The notes: a model not told the origin generated them from the letters alone. A stretch of 64,000 bases of DNA from Spirosoma sp. KCTC 42546 (GCF_006965485.1 NZ_CP041360.1:3693501-3757500); one strand, 5' to 3'. Counted from the first letter of the stretch, positions 1-9,049 are shown. Translations and numbers: made by a program.

Positions 1-1
1 T

Positions 2-1069
2 TACGCCTTATTTTCGGCGGGATTTCAGTTGTCTTACCTGGCTGTGGCGGGCATTAGTGCCTGGCAGTCTTCGCTCTATCAGTCAATAACCTTTCGTTAT
101 AAGTGGGCAAATAAACTTTGGGAGTTAACGGCGGTTGCCCTTGTTGCACAGTTAATTACGTTTCCGTTAGGTGTCTTCTATTTTCACCAGTTTCCAACGT
201 ATTTTCTAGTGGCGAATCCGATTGTCATCGTGATGTCGGAGATTCTGTTGCCATTGGCTATGGCTACCTTAGCTTGTAGTTGGGTTCCTTATCTGAATGA
301 TACAGTAGGGTGGTTGTTGCAGAAAACGGCCTGGTTGCTCAACTACGCCGTTACCAAGACGGGCCAATTGCCCGGTGCGGCCTGGGATGGGCTCTGGCTA
401 TCACCTATAGCCATGCTCCTGATTTATACGGTTATTCTATGTGGTGCGGCTCTATTGTTAACCCGAAATCGTGTTTATGTTTGGGCAACGGCTGCGGCTG
501 CGGTTTTACTGGCGATGATAACCGGTTGGGAGGAGTATAGTCAGCAAAATCAGCAACAAGTAGCTGTTCATTTTTTACCCCATCGAACTGCTGTGAGCCT
601 GACCTATGGCCATCGAAGCACCCTGCTAACCGATCTGGATACAAACGATACACGTTCGTTTGATTTTTATCTCAAAAATACCTTTGGGCAGTGGGGTGTG
701 AAGGAGTTGACGATTGCCCATGTGAAACGATCCGACAATGCAGTGGACTCACTGACTGACATACCTTACTACTACCGAACACCTGCGTATGCGTTGTGGG
801 TTTGGCATGGTAAGACACTCTTATTGGTTAATAAACTGTCTGGTCAAAATCGGTGGCGATTACCGGCTGTGGTGGACTATCTGATCATCCGTCGAAATGC
901 CTTACAACACTGGGATCAACTCAACGGACGCGTAGTAGCGCGACACATTATTTTCGATGATTCGAATAAAACCCCTCTGACAGACAAGCTCTTAGGCGAG
1001 GCCAGGCAACGTGGAATTGCCTGTTATTCCGTACGGCAAATGGGAGCGTATGTGGCCGATTTGGAATGA
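2..1069 (+). CDS. comEC: ComEC/Rec2 family DNA uptake protein, C-terminal part (5' truncated by window)
   Basis: The reading frame is open from base 2, so the gene starts before the window; 355 codons are visible. The first visible residues, FSAGFQLSYLAVAGI, are the conserved ComEC core-membrane motif. Several hydrophobic segments follow over roughly the first 170 residues. ComEC forms the inner-membrane channel through which single-stranded DNA enters during natural transformation. The last ~150 residues are soluble and resemble the divergent C-terminal domain of Bacteroidota ComEC proteins; I see no clear metallo-beta-lactamase HxHxDH motif there. The family call rests on the motif and membrane pattern, because the N-terminal half is missing. 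Confidence 0.85.
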   Translation, partial: YALFSAGFQLSYLAVAGISAWQSSLYQSITFRYKWANKLWELTAVALVAQLITFPLGVFYFHQFPTYFLVANPIVIVMSEILLPLAMATLACSWVPYLNDTVGWLLQKTAWLLNYAVTKTGQLPGAAWDGLWLSPIAMLLIYTVILCGAALLLTRNRVYVWATAAAAVLLAMITGWEEYSQQNQQQVAVHFLPHRTAVSLTYGHRSTLLTDLDTNDTRSFDFYLKNTFGQWGVKELTIAHVKRSDNAVDSLTDIPYYYRTPAYALWVWHGKTLLLVNKLSGQNRWRLPAVVDYLIIRRNALQHWDQLNGRVVARHIIFDDSNKTPLTDKLLGEARQRGIACYSVRQMGAYVADLE

Positions 1070-1105
1070 TTTTGGTTATCTTTACAATGTTAAGATACTA
1101 CGGCA

Positions 1106-1714
1106 ATGACAATCAGTATTGCAAATTTACCGGAAGAACAACGGCCTACAACCGTCGAGTTTGCCAATTATCAGATGGACGATGACGCGTTCTACGATTT
1201 TTGTCGTCAAAACGAACATCTGAAATTTGAGCGCGAACCCAACGGAATTATTACTGCTATGCCAAATACAGGCGGAAAAACTGGGAATCGAAATACAAAA
1301 ATTATATCTAGGTTAGATTTTTGGTCTGAATCGTTTGGTGGACTCGTATTTGACTCATCGACAGCATTTAAATTCCCGAATGGAGCAGTACGCTCGCCCG
1401 ATGCTGCCTGGATAAGTGATGCCCGTTGGGATTCGCTAACGGCTAGTCAACAAGAGAAGTTTCCGCCAATTGCTCCTGAGTTTGTAGTTGAGTTAATGTC
1501 GGCAACGGATTCAATTGCGAATGCAAAAGAAAAAATGCAGGAATACATTACCAATAATGTGTTATTAGGCTGGCTTATTGATCCTAAAAATGAGGAAGTA
1601 ATGATTTATCGGGCAGATGGTACCATTAGTCGGCATACCAACTTTGAGCAGCCTATTACAGGTGAAGATGTACTGCCAGGGTTTGAATTTAATTTACGAT
1701 TACTGCTACGTTAG
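1106..1714 (+). CDS. Uma2 family (DUF820) PD-(D/E)XK nuclease-like protein
   Basis: A 202-residue protein with the full Uma2 layout: a variable N-terminus, then RSPDAAWIS (Asp99), then FVVELMSATDS (Glu129) followed by AKEKMQEY (Lys141/Lys143), then GWLIDPKNEEVMIYR. Asp, Glu and Lys are at the spacing of a PD-(D/E)XK metal-dependent nuclease site. These proteins are abundant in Cyanobacteria and Bacteroidota, and their substrate and role are largely unknown. The ATG lies 36 bases after the comEC stop, so it may be co-transcribed or have its own promoter. A strong hairpin terminator follows the stop. Confidence 0.85.
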   Translation: MTISIANLPEEQRPTTVEFANYQMDDDAFYDFCRQNEHLKFEREPNGIITAMPNTGGKTGNRNTKIISRLDFWSESFGGLVFDSSTAFKFPNGAVRSPDAAWISDARWDSLTASQQEKFPPIAPEFVVELMSATDSIANAKEKMQEYITNNVLLGWLIDPKNEEVMIYRADGTISRHTNFEQPITGEDVLPGFEFNLRLLLR

Positions 1715-1738
1715 CAACCATACGCTGGATTTAACTGA

Positions 1739-1782
1739 GACGGGCTGCTTTTAATTAGTTAAGCAGCCCGTCTTTATATTTT
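1739..1782 (+). terminator. Intrinsic terminator after the Uma2 gene
   Basis: A perfect 12-bp stem (1739-1750 with 1761-1772, gacgggctgctt and its complement) encloses a 10-nt loop and is followed by tttatatttt. It lies between two convergent genes and probably also serves the minus-strand gene ending at 1805. Confidence 0.85.
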
Positions 1783-1804
1783 CAATTCGGTCAGTAAGTT
1801 AATA

Positions 1805-3250
1805 CTATCGTGTGTACAATGCCCCTTTTGCAATGGTAGACTCGTATTCGTAATTGATCGTTTCTAAAAACTTGCCGGTTACCCAGCCAATATCCGCATT
1901 TCGGACAAATACGAAACGTTTTGGGCTTGAAGTTGATGAATACGCTTTCATGATAGAGTCCAGCCATAAGGCACCAGCAATAAGTTGTTTCTCTGTTAGC
2001 AAGTTTTGTAAGGTGGTTACGTCCTTCTCCACTTTGCTACGGGTGGCCGGGTCAATTACGGCATTCAGATTAGGTTTCGTTAGCTCTTTGTAGTCTGTCA
2101 GGGCCAGGCGTTTAAACCGTTCTACATCGTCTAGTGTAATAGGGACAGCCGTAACATTGGCTCGTTCAGGATGAAGGTAAGTAACCAGTGCCCAAACAAT
2201 ATCCCCACCAACGCCTACTGTATTCCGCTGTTGTAGCCCTTTGTTGTTGGTGGTAAAGCGGTTGCTAAAAATAGAGTCTGCCATTGATTTAATGACCCGT
2301 GGCGCTTCCTTTTTGTAAGCATCCATAGTCAGTGAGCGTTTGGCTTCGATCTGGGCAACCAACGAGTTCGTACCAACTGGGAGGTTAATTCCATGAAACG
2401 TTTTGGACGCAGGGGTAGAGCCTTGTTCGAAATAGCCGCCAACGGTACTGTTCTTGCCGAGGTCCAGAGCCGAGGTTGTAGGCCATACTTTACGTGGAAT
2501 TGCTCCCGTGGTAAATAACTCCGCTTCCCGGTTGGCGGTCAATGAGGTGTCGATTTTTAGATTGCTGTTGGGAAGTGCCCGCGACAATTGATCGTACACT
2601 TTTCGGCGGCTGTCGGGGTTGCGGGCCAATTCCTCCCGGACGTCGTTACTCAGAACGATAAAGACGCGCTCATTCGGAATGTTGTACCGCTTAATGGAGT
2701 CCAGACAGGATCGTAACGCATCCTGCTCCGCCCGAAACCCACCCGATGCATCAGCGAACAACGTTTGAGAAGGGTTGGCAATATCCGCAATCGACTTTAT
2801 GTCTTTCTCATAAAAATCAGTTTCGTATTTCGTTTTGAGGATCGCCAGTTTAATGCTTGACAAACCAATCTGGATACCAGCATACAGATTTTTATTCGAC
2901 AGACTTCGGGCAATTTCATTGACACCCCAGGCACTGGCCACATACTTGAGTTTGAGATACTGAGCACCAGCCCGTTCGAGGTAGCGTAGGGCTGTAGTTG
3001 TATCCTTCAGATCCTGGTACGAAAGGCCTAATAGCTCATTGGTGACGGCTTCCCAATACAAACTACTCGTTTTTGTTGCGGGTAAAGCCCGTTGGAGCAG
3101 GTTGATGGAGGCATCCGGCTTATCGACTTCCCGAAGGGTAATGGCTAGTTTAATATACCGAATGGCCTGGTGCAGACTTGTGGCTTTCTGCGCGAATCCA
3201 GTATGGCTTGAGCAACTGAGTAGGAAAAGTAAAATTAATAAGCGTTTCAT
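1805..3250 (-). CDS. Secreted protein with TPR-like N-terminus and Ppx/GppA-like ASKHA domain
   Basis: The start is set at the internal ATG giving MKRLLILLFLLSCSSHTGFAQ, a clean signal peptide (481 aa); the longer frame adds an unlikely 18 residues. Residues 25-120 look like helical TPR units. Residues 121-481 follow the order of exopolyphosphatase/GppA motifs: GIQIGLSSIK (125-134, phosphate-1 loop), FIVLSNDVREEL (197-208, compare ATSAxREA), NREAELFTTGA (240-250, compare SGxEEA), DLGKNSTVGGYF (263-274, phosphate-2 loop), INLPVGTNSL, VGVGGDIVWAL (345-355, adenosine loop) and LIAGALWLDSIM. The usual phosphate-1 Asp (DxG) is Gln here, so catalysis is uncertain. The domain call is my own motif alignment. 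Family members are normally cytoplasmic, so an exported one is odd. Confidence 0.6.
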   Translation of the reverse strand: MKRLLILLFLLSCSSHTGFAQKATSLHQAIRYIKLAITLREVDKPDASINLLQRALPATKTSSLYWEAVTNELLGLSYQDLKDTTTALRYLERAGAQYLKLKYVASAWGVNEIARSLSNKNLYAGIQIGLSSIKLAILKTKYETDFYEKDIKSIADIANPSQTLFADASGGFRAEQDALRSCLDSIKRYNIPNERVFIVLSNDVREELARNPDSRRKVYDQLSRALPNSNLKIDTSLTANREAELFTTGAIPRKVWPTTSALDLGKNSTVGGYFEQGSTPASKTFHGINLPVGTNSLVAQIEAKRSLTMDAYKKEAPRVIKSMADSIFSNRFTTNNKGLQQRNTVGVGGDIVWALVTYLHPERANVTAVPITLDDVERFKRLALTDYKELTKPNLNAVIDPATRSKVEKDVTTLQNLLTEKQLIAGALWLDSIMKAYSSTSSPKRFVFVRNADIGWVTGKFLETINYEYESTIAKGALYTR

Positions 3251-3361
3251 AAGCAGGGCGAGTAAAATTAGGGTTACCGCCACACTTACGTAGTAAATCA
3301 GCAATTAGACTTATTGACTTGAGGAAAATTAGCCTGGATCAGCAAAAATGATTGTATGGAA

Positions 3362-3922
3362 CTAGGGTTGGCTGGGTGCCTTGCTCAGCGAGTCTTTCTT
3401 AGGGGCGGGTGGCCGGAATCCACCAATTTCCTTCTGCATATCCGGTTTTTGGGACTGATACATAGTCCATTGTTCGGGCGTAAGGATAGGCTTTAGTTTT
3501 TCTTCTTTTTCTTCATTGAACATCAGCATCACTTCCCGGATCTGTTTGATCGTTTCGGGAGAAGGCCGACCACCGCCACTGGCACCAACAATATCTTTGA
3601 TAGCATCCTGTTGCTGGCTGGCGTATTCATTGTTGAGGTGTTTGACTTCTTTCAACTGATCTTTGGTCAGAGACAGGTGATCTTTCAGCCATTTAGTTTC
3701 CTTCATGGCCATATCGCCAGCAATATTCGGTACCGAGGAGCGTGGGCTACTGGGCATCTGCTGCTGATTCATACCACTCATACCGCCCATCCGGCCCCCC
3801 ATGCCACCACCGTATCCACCCCCTCCATAGCCCCCATACTGGCCAAAACACTGGCTATTTATCAATAGACCTGTGCTCAGGCATACAATGCAGAATAGAG
3901 TAAAGCGGGTTGACAAGTTCAT
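3362..3922 (-). CDS. Secreted glycine-rich Spy/CpxP-like (LTxxQ) protein
   Basis: The start is set at MNLSTRFTLF (186 aa), which gives a signal peptide of about 28 residues. Residues 29-52 are a Gly/Tyr/Met-rich low-complexity stretch (GGYGGGGYGGGMGG). The rest is charged and helical with two LTxxQ-type motifs, LTKDQ (85-89) and LTPEQ (147-151), the hallmark of the Spy/CpxP periplasmic chaperone and stress-sensor family. The tail is rich in Pro, Lys and Ser. A periplasmic chaperone or metal/envelope-stress role is inferred from the family only. Confidence 0.6.
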   Translation of the reverse strand: MNLSTRFTLFCIVCLSTGLLINSQCFGQYGGYGGGGYGGGMGGRMGGMSGMNQQQMPSSPRSSVPNIAGDMAMKETKWLKDHLSLTKDQLKEVKHLNNEYASQQQDAIKDIVGASGGGRPSPETIKQIREVMLMFNEEKEEKLKPILTPEQWTMYQSQKPDMQKEIGGFRPPAPKKDSLSKAPSQP

Positions 3923-3999
3923 GAGTACGGCTTCTAGTGACAAATACGATAACTGAAAGGCGAAGTTCGGAAAAAAAATTAAAGAATTTCGAAAGCAGG

Positions 4000-4554
4000 C
4001 TATCGGATAGGGGACTTATCGAGAGACTTGATACGAACCTGTAGGTGAGGCTCTTCTCCATCAGGTACAATCACAACGATGTTATTGGTTAGCGTTTCGC
4101 CATTTTCAAAGGTGTGACTTGGCTGGATAGGTAACGTGGTCGAAAGGGTTTTGCCCTCTCCTCCATCCATATTTTTAGCCGAGGCTGTGTAGGAGGTTGA
4201 CGTTGGTCGGGCACGGAGGGTAATTGTTTTCGAAGTCAGTTTCGCTCCGGTTGCATTTAAACAGTCGAACCGGGCCAGCAGGTCCTGATCCCGCACACCA
4301 AAAGACGTTTGCCGGGGATTGAAGAGCTTAGTCACTCCACTTTTATTAGTGGCATAGACCGTAAGTTCGTACCGTTTGAACGTACCTAAGTGACTCAGTT
4401 CTTTTTTGCATTCGTTACGAATTGTATAGCCGTATTCAATGCCATTGATTTCGGCTGGTTTGTTGATGGCTATTTCATAAGCTTGTTGAGCAATTGCCGG
4501 AGAAACCAGACCAACGCCCAATAAAAGAAGCAGGAAAACAGAGCAGTTCTTCAT
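4000..4554 (-). CDS. Secreted protein of unknown function
   Basis: A 184-residue protein with a signal peptide (cleavage near SPAIA|QQ, residue 22) and no further membrane segment. The mature part is beta-rich in appearance (EIAINKPAEINGIEYGYTIR and ELTVYATNKSGVTKLF) with two cysteines, suggesting a small periplasmic or surface beta-sandwich. I do not recognise the family. It is divergent from the TetR gene at 4671 and upstream of the Spy-like gene on the same strand. Confidence 0.65.
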   Translation of the reverse strand: MKNCSVFLLLLLGVGLVSPAIAQQAYEIAINKPAEINGIEYGYTIRNECKKELSHLGTFKRYELTVYATNKSGVTKLFNPRQTSFGVRDQDLLARFDCLNATGAKLTSKTITLRARPTSTSYTASAKNMDGGEGKTLSTTLPIQPSHTFENGETLTNNIVVIVPDGEEPHLQVRIKSLDKSPIR

Positions 4555-4670
4555 GCGAAAATCAATAGGACAAATTGTATCCGAAATTTACAAGAAAAAC
4601 AGATGTAAACAGTAGGATATTGTGGAAAGGTTGACAAACTTTTCTGATGTACAGACCGTTGCTCTTGTAT

Positions 4671-5345
4671 ATGGAAACGCTCGAAAAAATCCGTAAAGCC
4701 TACACAGAGTACGTACTTGAAAACGGGAAACAACCCACCTCTGTCTTCCAGTTTGTCAAGAAATTGAAAATTGCCGAAGCCGACTTCTATACCGAGTATG
4801 CATCCTTTGATGCCATTGAAGCCGACATCTGGCTTACTTTGTTTAAAGAAGCCAAAACAACTGTTGAAGCCGACGAAACCTATCAGGGCTACTCTGTTCG
4901 GGAGAAACTGCTGGCCTTCTATTACACCTGGATCGAGTTACTAAAAGCCCAGCGCAGTTTTGTCGTATATAGCTATGGACGTATGGGCATGGAGCAAGGG
5001 ACAGGGAGCATGGGGAGGAAAGTACAAGGCTTTGGGCGTACGAACCAATCGCAGGTGCTTAGCTTGTTCAAAGAGGAGTTTTTTGATTATGCCCGCGATT
5101 TGCTGGCCGAAGGCCGGGAAAGTAAAGAAGTAGAACCCCGCCCATTTATCACCGACCGTTATCCGAACGCACTATGGGGCCAGACCCTCTACCTGCTGGA
5201 CTTCTGGGTACGCGATGTGAGCAAAAACTTTGAAAAAACTGATTCGGCTATCGAAAAATCAGTCAATACCGCCTTCGACCTCATTGGCCGTTCGCCCCTG
5301 GATACCCTGTTCGATTTCGCCAAGTTTATGTACCAAAATAAATAA
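4671..5345 (+). CDS. TetR-like transcriptional regulator
   Basis: Read from METLEKIRKAYTEYV (224 aa); an in-frame ATG lies 8 codons upstream at 4647. Residues 1-50 fit a TetR N-terminal helix-turn-helix (a YTEYVLENGKQPTSVFQFVKKL segment then AEADFYTEYASFDAIEADI), though the HTH is weak, as is usual for this Bacteroidota subfamily. The remainder is an all-helical ligand-binding type domain. The gene directly downstream encodes an ABC1 kinase, a pairing I have seen often in Bacteroidota, so it probably controls or is co-expressed with that gene. Confidence 0.7.
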   Translation: METLEKIRKAYTEYVLENGKQPTSVFQFVKKLKIAEADFYTEYASFDAIEADIWLTLFKEAKTTVEADETYQGYSVREKLLAFYYTWIELLKAQRSFVVYSYGRMGMEQGTGSMGRKVQGFGRTNQSQVLSLFKEEFFDYARDLLAEGRESKEVEPRPFITDRYPNALWGQTLYLLDFWVRDVSKNFEKTDSAIEKSVNTAFDLIGRSPLDTLFDFAKFMYQNK

Positions 5346-5358
5346 TTAATGTGTAATG

Positions 5359-5429
5359 CATAATGTAAAATGGACAATGGCAAAGAGCCCAGTGCATTAT
5401 ACATTATGCATTGATCATTTTACATTATG
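5359..5429. repeat. Inverted repeat that includes the start codon of the ABC1 kinase gene
   Basis: Left arm 5359-5379 (cataatgtaaaatggacaat and one more base) pairs with right arm 5409-5429 at 19 of 21 positions. The last three bases of the right arm are the ATG of the downstream gene. The surrounding sequence is built from short words such as cattat, gcattat and acattat, so alternative foldings are possible. Confidence 0.75.
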
Positions 5430-6752
5430 AAAAGCCAAACCTCCGTTCCGACCACCAAAGTTGCCCGTGCCAGCCAGTTTGTGAAAGCCGGAGTAAAAGT
5501 GGGCGGGAATTATATTAAGCATTACAGCAAAAAGCTACTCGACCCGAGTTTGTCGAAGGATGAACTGCACAAAGACAATGCGGCCGATATTTACGACGCA
5601 CTCAGTGAGCTGAAAGGCTCAGCTCTGAAAATGGCCCAGATGCTGAGCATGGACCGGGGCCTGCTTCCCGTGGCTTATTCCGATAAGTTTACCATGGCGC
5701 AGTACTCAGCTCCTCCGTTGTCGGGGCCGCTTGTGGTGAAAACGTTCAAGACCTATTTTGGCAAGACACCCGCACAATTATTCGATAAGTTCGATATTCA
5801 GGCGGTGAATGCGGCTAGTATCGGACAAGTACACCAGGCCTTTAAAGACGGCAAAAAGCTGGCGGTTAAGGTCCAATATCCGGGTGTTGCCGATGCCGTC
5901 AGTTCAGATTTGAAGATTGCCAAACCACTGGCTGTTCGACTATTGAATTTGAATGAGCGCGATATTGACCGCTACATGGGTGAAGTAGAGTCGAAACTGC
6001 TGGAGGAAACGGATTATGATCTGGAACTTCGCCGGTCAATTGATATTTCTGAGGCCTGTGCGCATATTCCTGATCTGGTATTCCCGAAATACTACCCCGA
6101 ATTATCCTCCAAGCGGATACTGACCATGGACTGGCTCGATGGGCTTCATCTGAAAGAGTTTCTGAAAACCAACCCTTCTCAGGCTGTTCGGAACCGTATT
6201 GGGCAGGCACTGTGGGACTTTTATGATTTTCAGATTCATTCGCTCCGACAGGTTCATGCCGATCCGCATCCGGGTAATTTCCTGATGCGGGCAGATGGGA
6301 CAATGGGCGTTATCGACTTCGGTTGTGTAAAGGTGATTCCGGATTTTTACTACGATAACTACTTCCGGCTTGTCAATCCTGATACACTCGAAGACCCCGA
6401 TCTCACCGAAGAGATTTTTGAAAATCTGGAGTTCCTGACGGATGCTGATTCGCCGAAAGAGCGGGTATTTTTCTCTGATTTATTTAAAGAAATGACCCTC
6501 ATGCTGGCTGAACCCTTTGCCGTCGATTCCTTTGATTTTGGCGACGATTCGTACTTTACGAAAGTCTATGCCTTTGCCGAAGGGCTGACCAATGTGCAGG
6601 AATTGAAAAATTCAAAAGTAGCCAGAGGATCCCAGGACGGCCTGTACGTGAACCGAACCTACTACGGTCTGTATGCCATGCTAAATGAATTAAAAGCCTG
6701 CGTAACGACCACCAAACCCGAGTGGCTCCGCTCGAAGAAAGAGCTGGTGTAG
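5427..6752 (+). CDS. ABC1/AarF/UbiB-family atypical protein kinase
   Basis: A 441-residue protein with all family signatures: the KxAQ region (SALKMAQMLS, Lys68-Gln71), the Ala-rich nucleotide loop (NAASIGQVHQA, 128-138) in place of a Gly-rich loop, VKVQYPG (147-153), HADPHPGNF (277-285) and the metal-binding DFG (297-299). Members in other bacteria and mitochondria (UbiB, Coq8) act as ATPases supporting isoprenoid quinone synthesis or lipid homeostasis. This organism probably makes menaquinone, so the exact partner is unknown. It follows the TetR gene on the same strand. Confidence 0.9.
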   Translation: MKSQTSVPTTKVARASQFVKAGVKVGGNYIKHYSKKLLDPSLSKDELHKDNAADIYDALSELKGSALKMAQMLSMDRGLLPVAYSDKFTMAQYSAPPLSGPLVVKTFKTYFGKTPAQLFDKFDIQAVNAASIGQVHQAFKDGKKLAVKVQYPGVADAVSSDLKIAKPLAVRLLNLNERDIDRYMGEVESKLLEETDYDLELRRSIDISEACAHIPDLVFPKYYPELSSKRILTMDWLDGLHLKEFLKTNPSQAVRNRIGQALWDFYDFQIHSLRQVHADPHPGNFLMRADGTMGVIDFGCVKVIPDFYYDNYFRLVNPDTLEDPDLTEEIFENLEFLTDADSPKERVFFSDLFKEMTLMLAEPFAVDSFDFGDDSYFTKVYAFAEGLTNVQELKNSKVARGSQDGLYVNRTYYGLYAMLNELKACVTTTKPEWLRSKKELV

Positions 6753-6775
6753 AAATTGGTCATTGATTGTCACTG

Positions 6776-6828
6776 ATTGTCAGGCATAGTCAAGTATAGT
6801 TAAACAACTCTTGACTATGCCTGACAAT
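6776..6828. repeat. Inverted repeat between convergent genes
   Basis: A perfect 19-bp stem (6776-6794, attgtcaggcatagtcaag, with 6810-6828) around a 15-nt loop. It sits between the ABC1 kinase stop (6752) and the stop of the minus-strand oxidoreductase (6835). No clear T-run follows on either strand, but its position fits a bidirectional terminator. The flanks repeat the word attgtca. Confidence 0.8.
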
Positions 6829-6834
6829 TTATGA

Positions 6835-7857
6835 CTATGCAGATGCCGATTGGTAAATCCGTTCGATGATTTCCTGTAAAATGGCGCCTTGTTCCGCCGT
6901 ACAAACGTTTGACGGTTTGCCGTTGCATGCATCCAGAAAAGCGGCTGTGTTTTTCAGTTGAATATCAACTTCCTCCAGATACGGAAATTGAACATCGGCC
7001 AGCTCGCCAGCCATTTCAGTATGAAGGCTGAACGGAAATAGCTTTACCCCGCCTTTACTGCCAAACAGTTCCAGATTGCGATCCTTATCCACCTGCGTAT
7101 TGAGCGCAAACGAAGCCGACAGAATGATCGACGCTTTGTTGGGAAACGAAATGTAGGCTGTTGCTGCATCTTCAACCTCAAACGTAGCGGGATTCCAGGC
7201 ACCCAGTAATCCTTTGCCACCAGCTTTTCCAATAAAATCGTATGTATTCCCCAAAACCTGATCGGGAGTAGGGTAACCGAGAGCACACAAGGCCAAGTCG
7301 AGTACATGAACGCCCAGGTCCATTAATGCGCCACCACCCTGCATGGCCTTATTGGTGAAATAACCCCAGCCCGGAATTCCCCGCCGACGAAGAAAATGTG
7401 CTTTGATGTGATAGATTTCACCCAGTAGTCCATCATCTTTGCAGCGCGTCAACAACGCCCATTCACTCGTTTGCCGAAGCTGGAAATTATACGCCAGAAC
7501 AAGGCCTTTCTGAGCGGCCAGTTCGGCCATTTCGCGGGCGTTTTGAGCATGTATAGCAGGTGGTTTCTCGCAGAGAACGTGACAGTTATGGGTCAGAGCC
7601 TCCATCGTTTGTGGATAGTGAAGGTTGTTGGGTGTGCAAATGACCACCACATCCGGTGCGCACTGGCTGTATAGTTCGCCAGTATCCGAAAAGGCGTTGG
7701 CAATGCCATGTTTGTTGGCCAGGGCACGGGCTTTTGTTAAGTCGCGGCTGCAAACGGCTACAACCTCAACCTGATCGGATAACTGGTTAAGCGCGGGAAT
7801 ATGATTCGTATCGGCAATATTGCCACCACCAATGATAGCTGCTTTAAGTAAGGACAT
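6835..7857 (-). CDS. Gfo/Idh/MocA family NAD(P)-dependent oxidoreductase
   Basis: A 340-residue protein. The N-terminal Rossmann fold has a GGGNIA loop (10-15), followed by VVICTPNNLH and the family signature CEKPP (96-100; Lys98 is the expected catalytic residue). The C-terminal alpha/beta domain includes GGGALMDLGVHVLDLALCALG, with the conserved D-x-G-x-H, shown here in two parts: GGGALMDLGVH then VLDLALCALG. Such enzymes oxidise or reduce cyclic polyols and sugars; the substrate cannot be told from sequence. It stands alone and diverges from glycerate kinase. Confidence 0.9.
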   Translation of the reverse strand: MSLLKAAIIGGGNIADTNHIPALNQLSDQVEVVAVCSRDLTKARALANKHGIANAFSDTGELYSQCAPDVVVICTPNNLHYPQTMEALTHNCHVLCEKPPAIHAQNAREMAELAAQKGLVLAYNFQLRQTSEWALLTRCKDDGLLGEIYHIKAHFLRRRGIPGWGYFTNKAMQGGGALMDLGVHVLDLALCALGYPTPDQVLGNTYDFIGKAGGKGLLGAWNPATFEVEDAATAYISFPNKASIILSASFALNTQVDKDRNLELFGSKGGVKLFPFSLHTEMAGELADVQFPYLEEVDIQLKNTAAFLDACNGKPSNVCTAEQGAILQEIIERIYQSASA

Positions 7858-7930
7858 AATTCTAGAGAAGGCAGTAAATCGAATTGGCTGCCAACTTACT
7901 CACTAACCAAAGGATACACAATTATTGACA

Positions 7931-9049
7931 ATGAAGATTTTACTGGCGCCGGATAAGTTCAAGGGTTCACTGACTGCTTCGGAAGTATGTGCGGCTATGG
8001 CCGAAGGGATTTTACTGGCCAATCCAACGGCCGAAGTGTTATCTGTTCCAATGGCGGATGGGGGAGAAGGTACGGCCGATGTACTAACACAGGTTACCCA
8101 GGGGGTGTGGCATACCTTAACCGTTCAGGGCCCGTTGGGCCATCCGGTCGAAGCGGGTTATGGTATTTCGGGTGATGGTAAAACTGCGTTTATAGAGATG
8201 GCCCAGGCATCGGGCCTGCGATTGCTTCAACTTGCAGAGCTCGACCCATTTCAAGCCAATACATTTGGAACTGGTGAATTGATCGCGCACGCCATCCAGC
8301 AAGGGGTTGAACGAATTGTGCTGGGAATTGGCGGTAGTGCTACCAACGATGCCGGAACGGGCATGGCAGCAGCGCTGGGCTGGCAATTTCTTGATCAATC
8401 AGGCCAGCCATTACGCCCCTGTGGGGGGAATCTGGGCGAAATCCAGACAATCATTCCACCTGAATCTGCCTGGAAAGGAACGGTTGAAGTCGCCTGTGAT
8501 GTTACGAATCCGCTGGTCGGCCCACAAGGAGCAACGTATATATACGGCCCTCAGAAAGGAGCCAAACCGGCTGATTTGCCCAGGCTGGATGCCGGAATGA
8601 AACACTGGGCAAAGGTTGTTTATAACCAGTTTGCCATTGATTTAGCCGATATGCCCGGTGCGGGTGCTGCGGGTGGATTAGGTGCCGGTGCTGTTTTATT
8701 CCTGAAGGGTCGCCTGACCGAAGGGGTTAATCTGCTGATGAAAGATACCCAGTTGGCCGAAAAAATGGCGGGCGTAGACCTCGTGTTCACGGGCGAAGGG
8801 CGAATCGACAATCAGACCTTACAGGGTAAACTTATTGCAGGAATTACCCGATTGGCGGGAGAACGAGGTATTCCCGTAGTAGCGTTGTGTGGCTCTTTAC
8901 AACTCAAGCCAGATGAGCTGGTTGAGCTGGGTTTGACAAGTGCCTTTTCCATCATGCCCGGCCCAGCCAGTTTAGAAGAAGCCATCGCAAATGCCGCCGA
9001 TTATATGAAACGAGCATCGTTTCAGGTCATGCGAGTATTGACCTTATAA
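7931..9049 (+). CDS. Glycerate kinase (GlxK/GarK family)
   Basis: The ATG at 7931 gives MKILLAPDKFKGSLTASEV, the usual family N-terminus, and is preferred over the in-frame TTG six bases upstream. The 372-residue length is standard. Family motifs are DKFKGS (8-13), GIGGSATNDAGTGMAAALG and FTGEGRIDNQTLQGK. The enzyme phosphorylates D-glycerate with ATP, feeding glycolysis from glyoxylate or sugar-acid breakdown. No other glycerate-pathway genes are adjacent. Confidence 0.93.
   Translation: MKILLAPDKFKGSLTASEVCAAMAEGILLANPTAEVLSVPMADGGEGTADVLTQVTQGVWHTLTVQGPLGHPVEAGYGISGDGKTAFIEMAQASGLRLLQLAELDPFQANTFGTGELIAHAIQQGVERIVLGIGGSATNDAGTGMAAALGWQFLDQSGQPLRPCGGNLGEIQTIIPPESAWKGTVEVACDVTNPLVGPQGATYIYGPQKGAKPADLPRLDAGMKHWAKVVYNQFAIDLADMPGAGAAGGLGAGAVLFLKGRLTEGVNLLMKDTQLAEKMAGVDLVFTGEGRIDNQTLQGKLIAGITRLAGERGIPVVALCGSLQLKPDELVELGLTSAFSIMPGPASLEEAIANAADYMKRASFQVMRVLTL

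Noticed and set aside
4632..4671. TTGACA at 4632 considered as an ordinary sigma-70 -35 box for the TetR gene
   Set aside because: No matching -10 at 16-18 bp, and Bacteroidota promoters use a different consensus.
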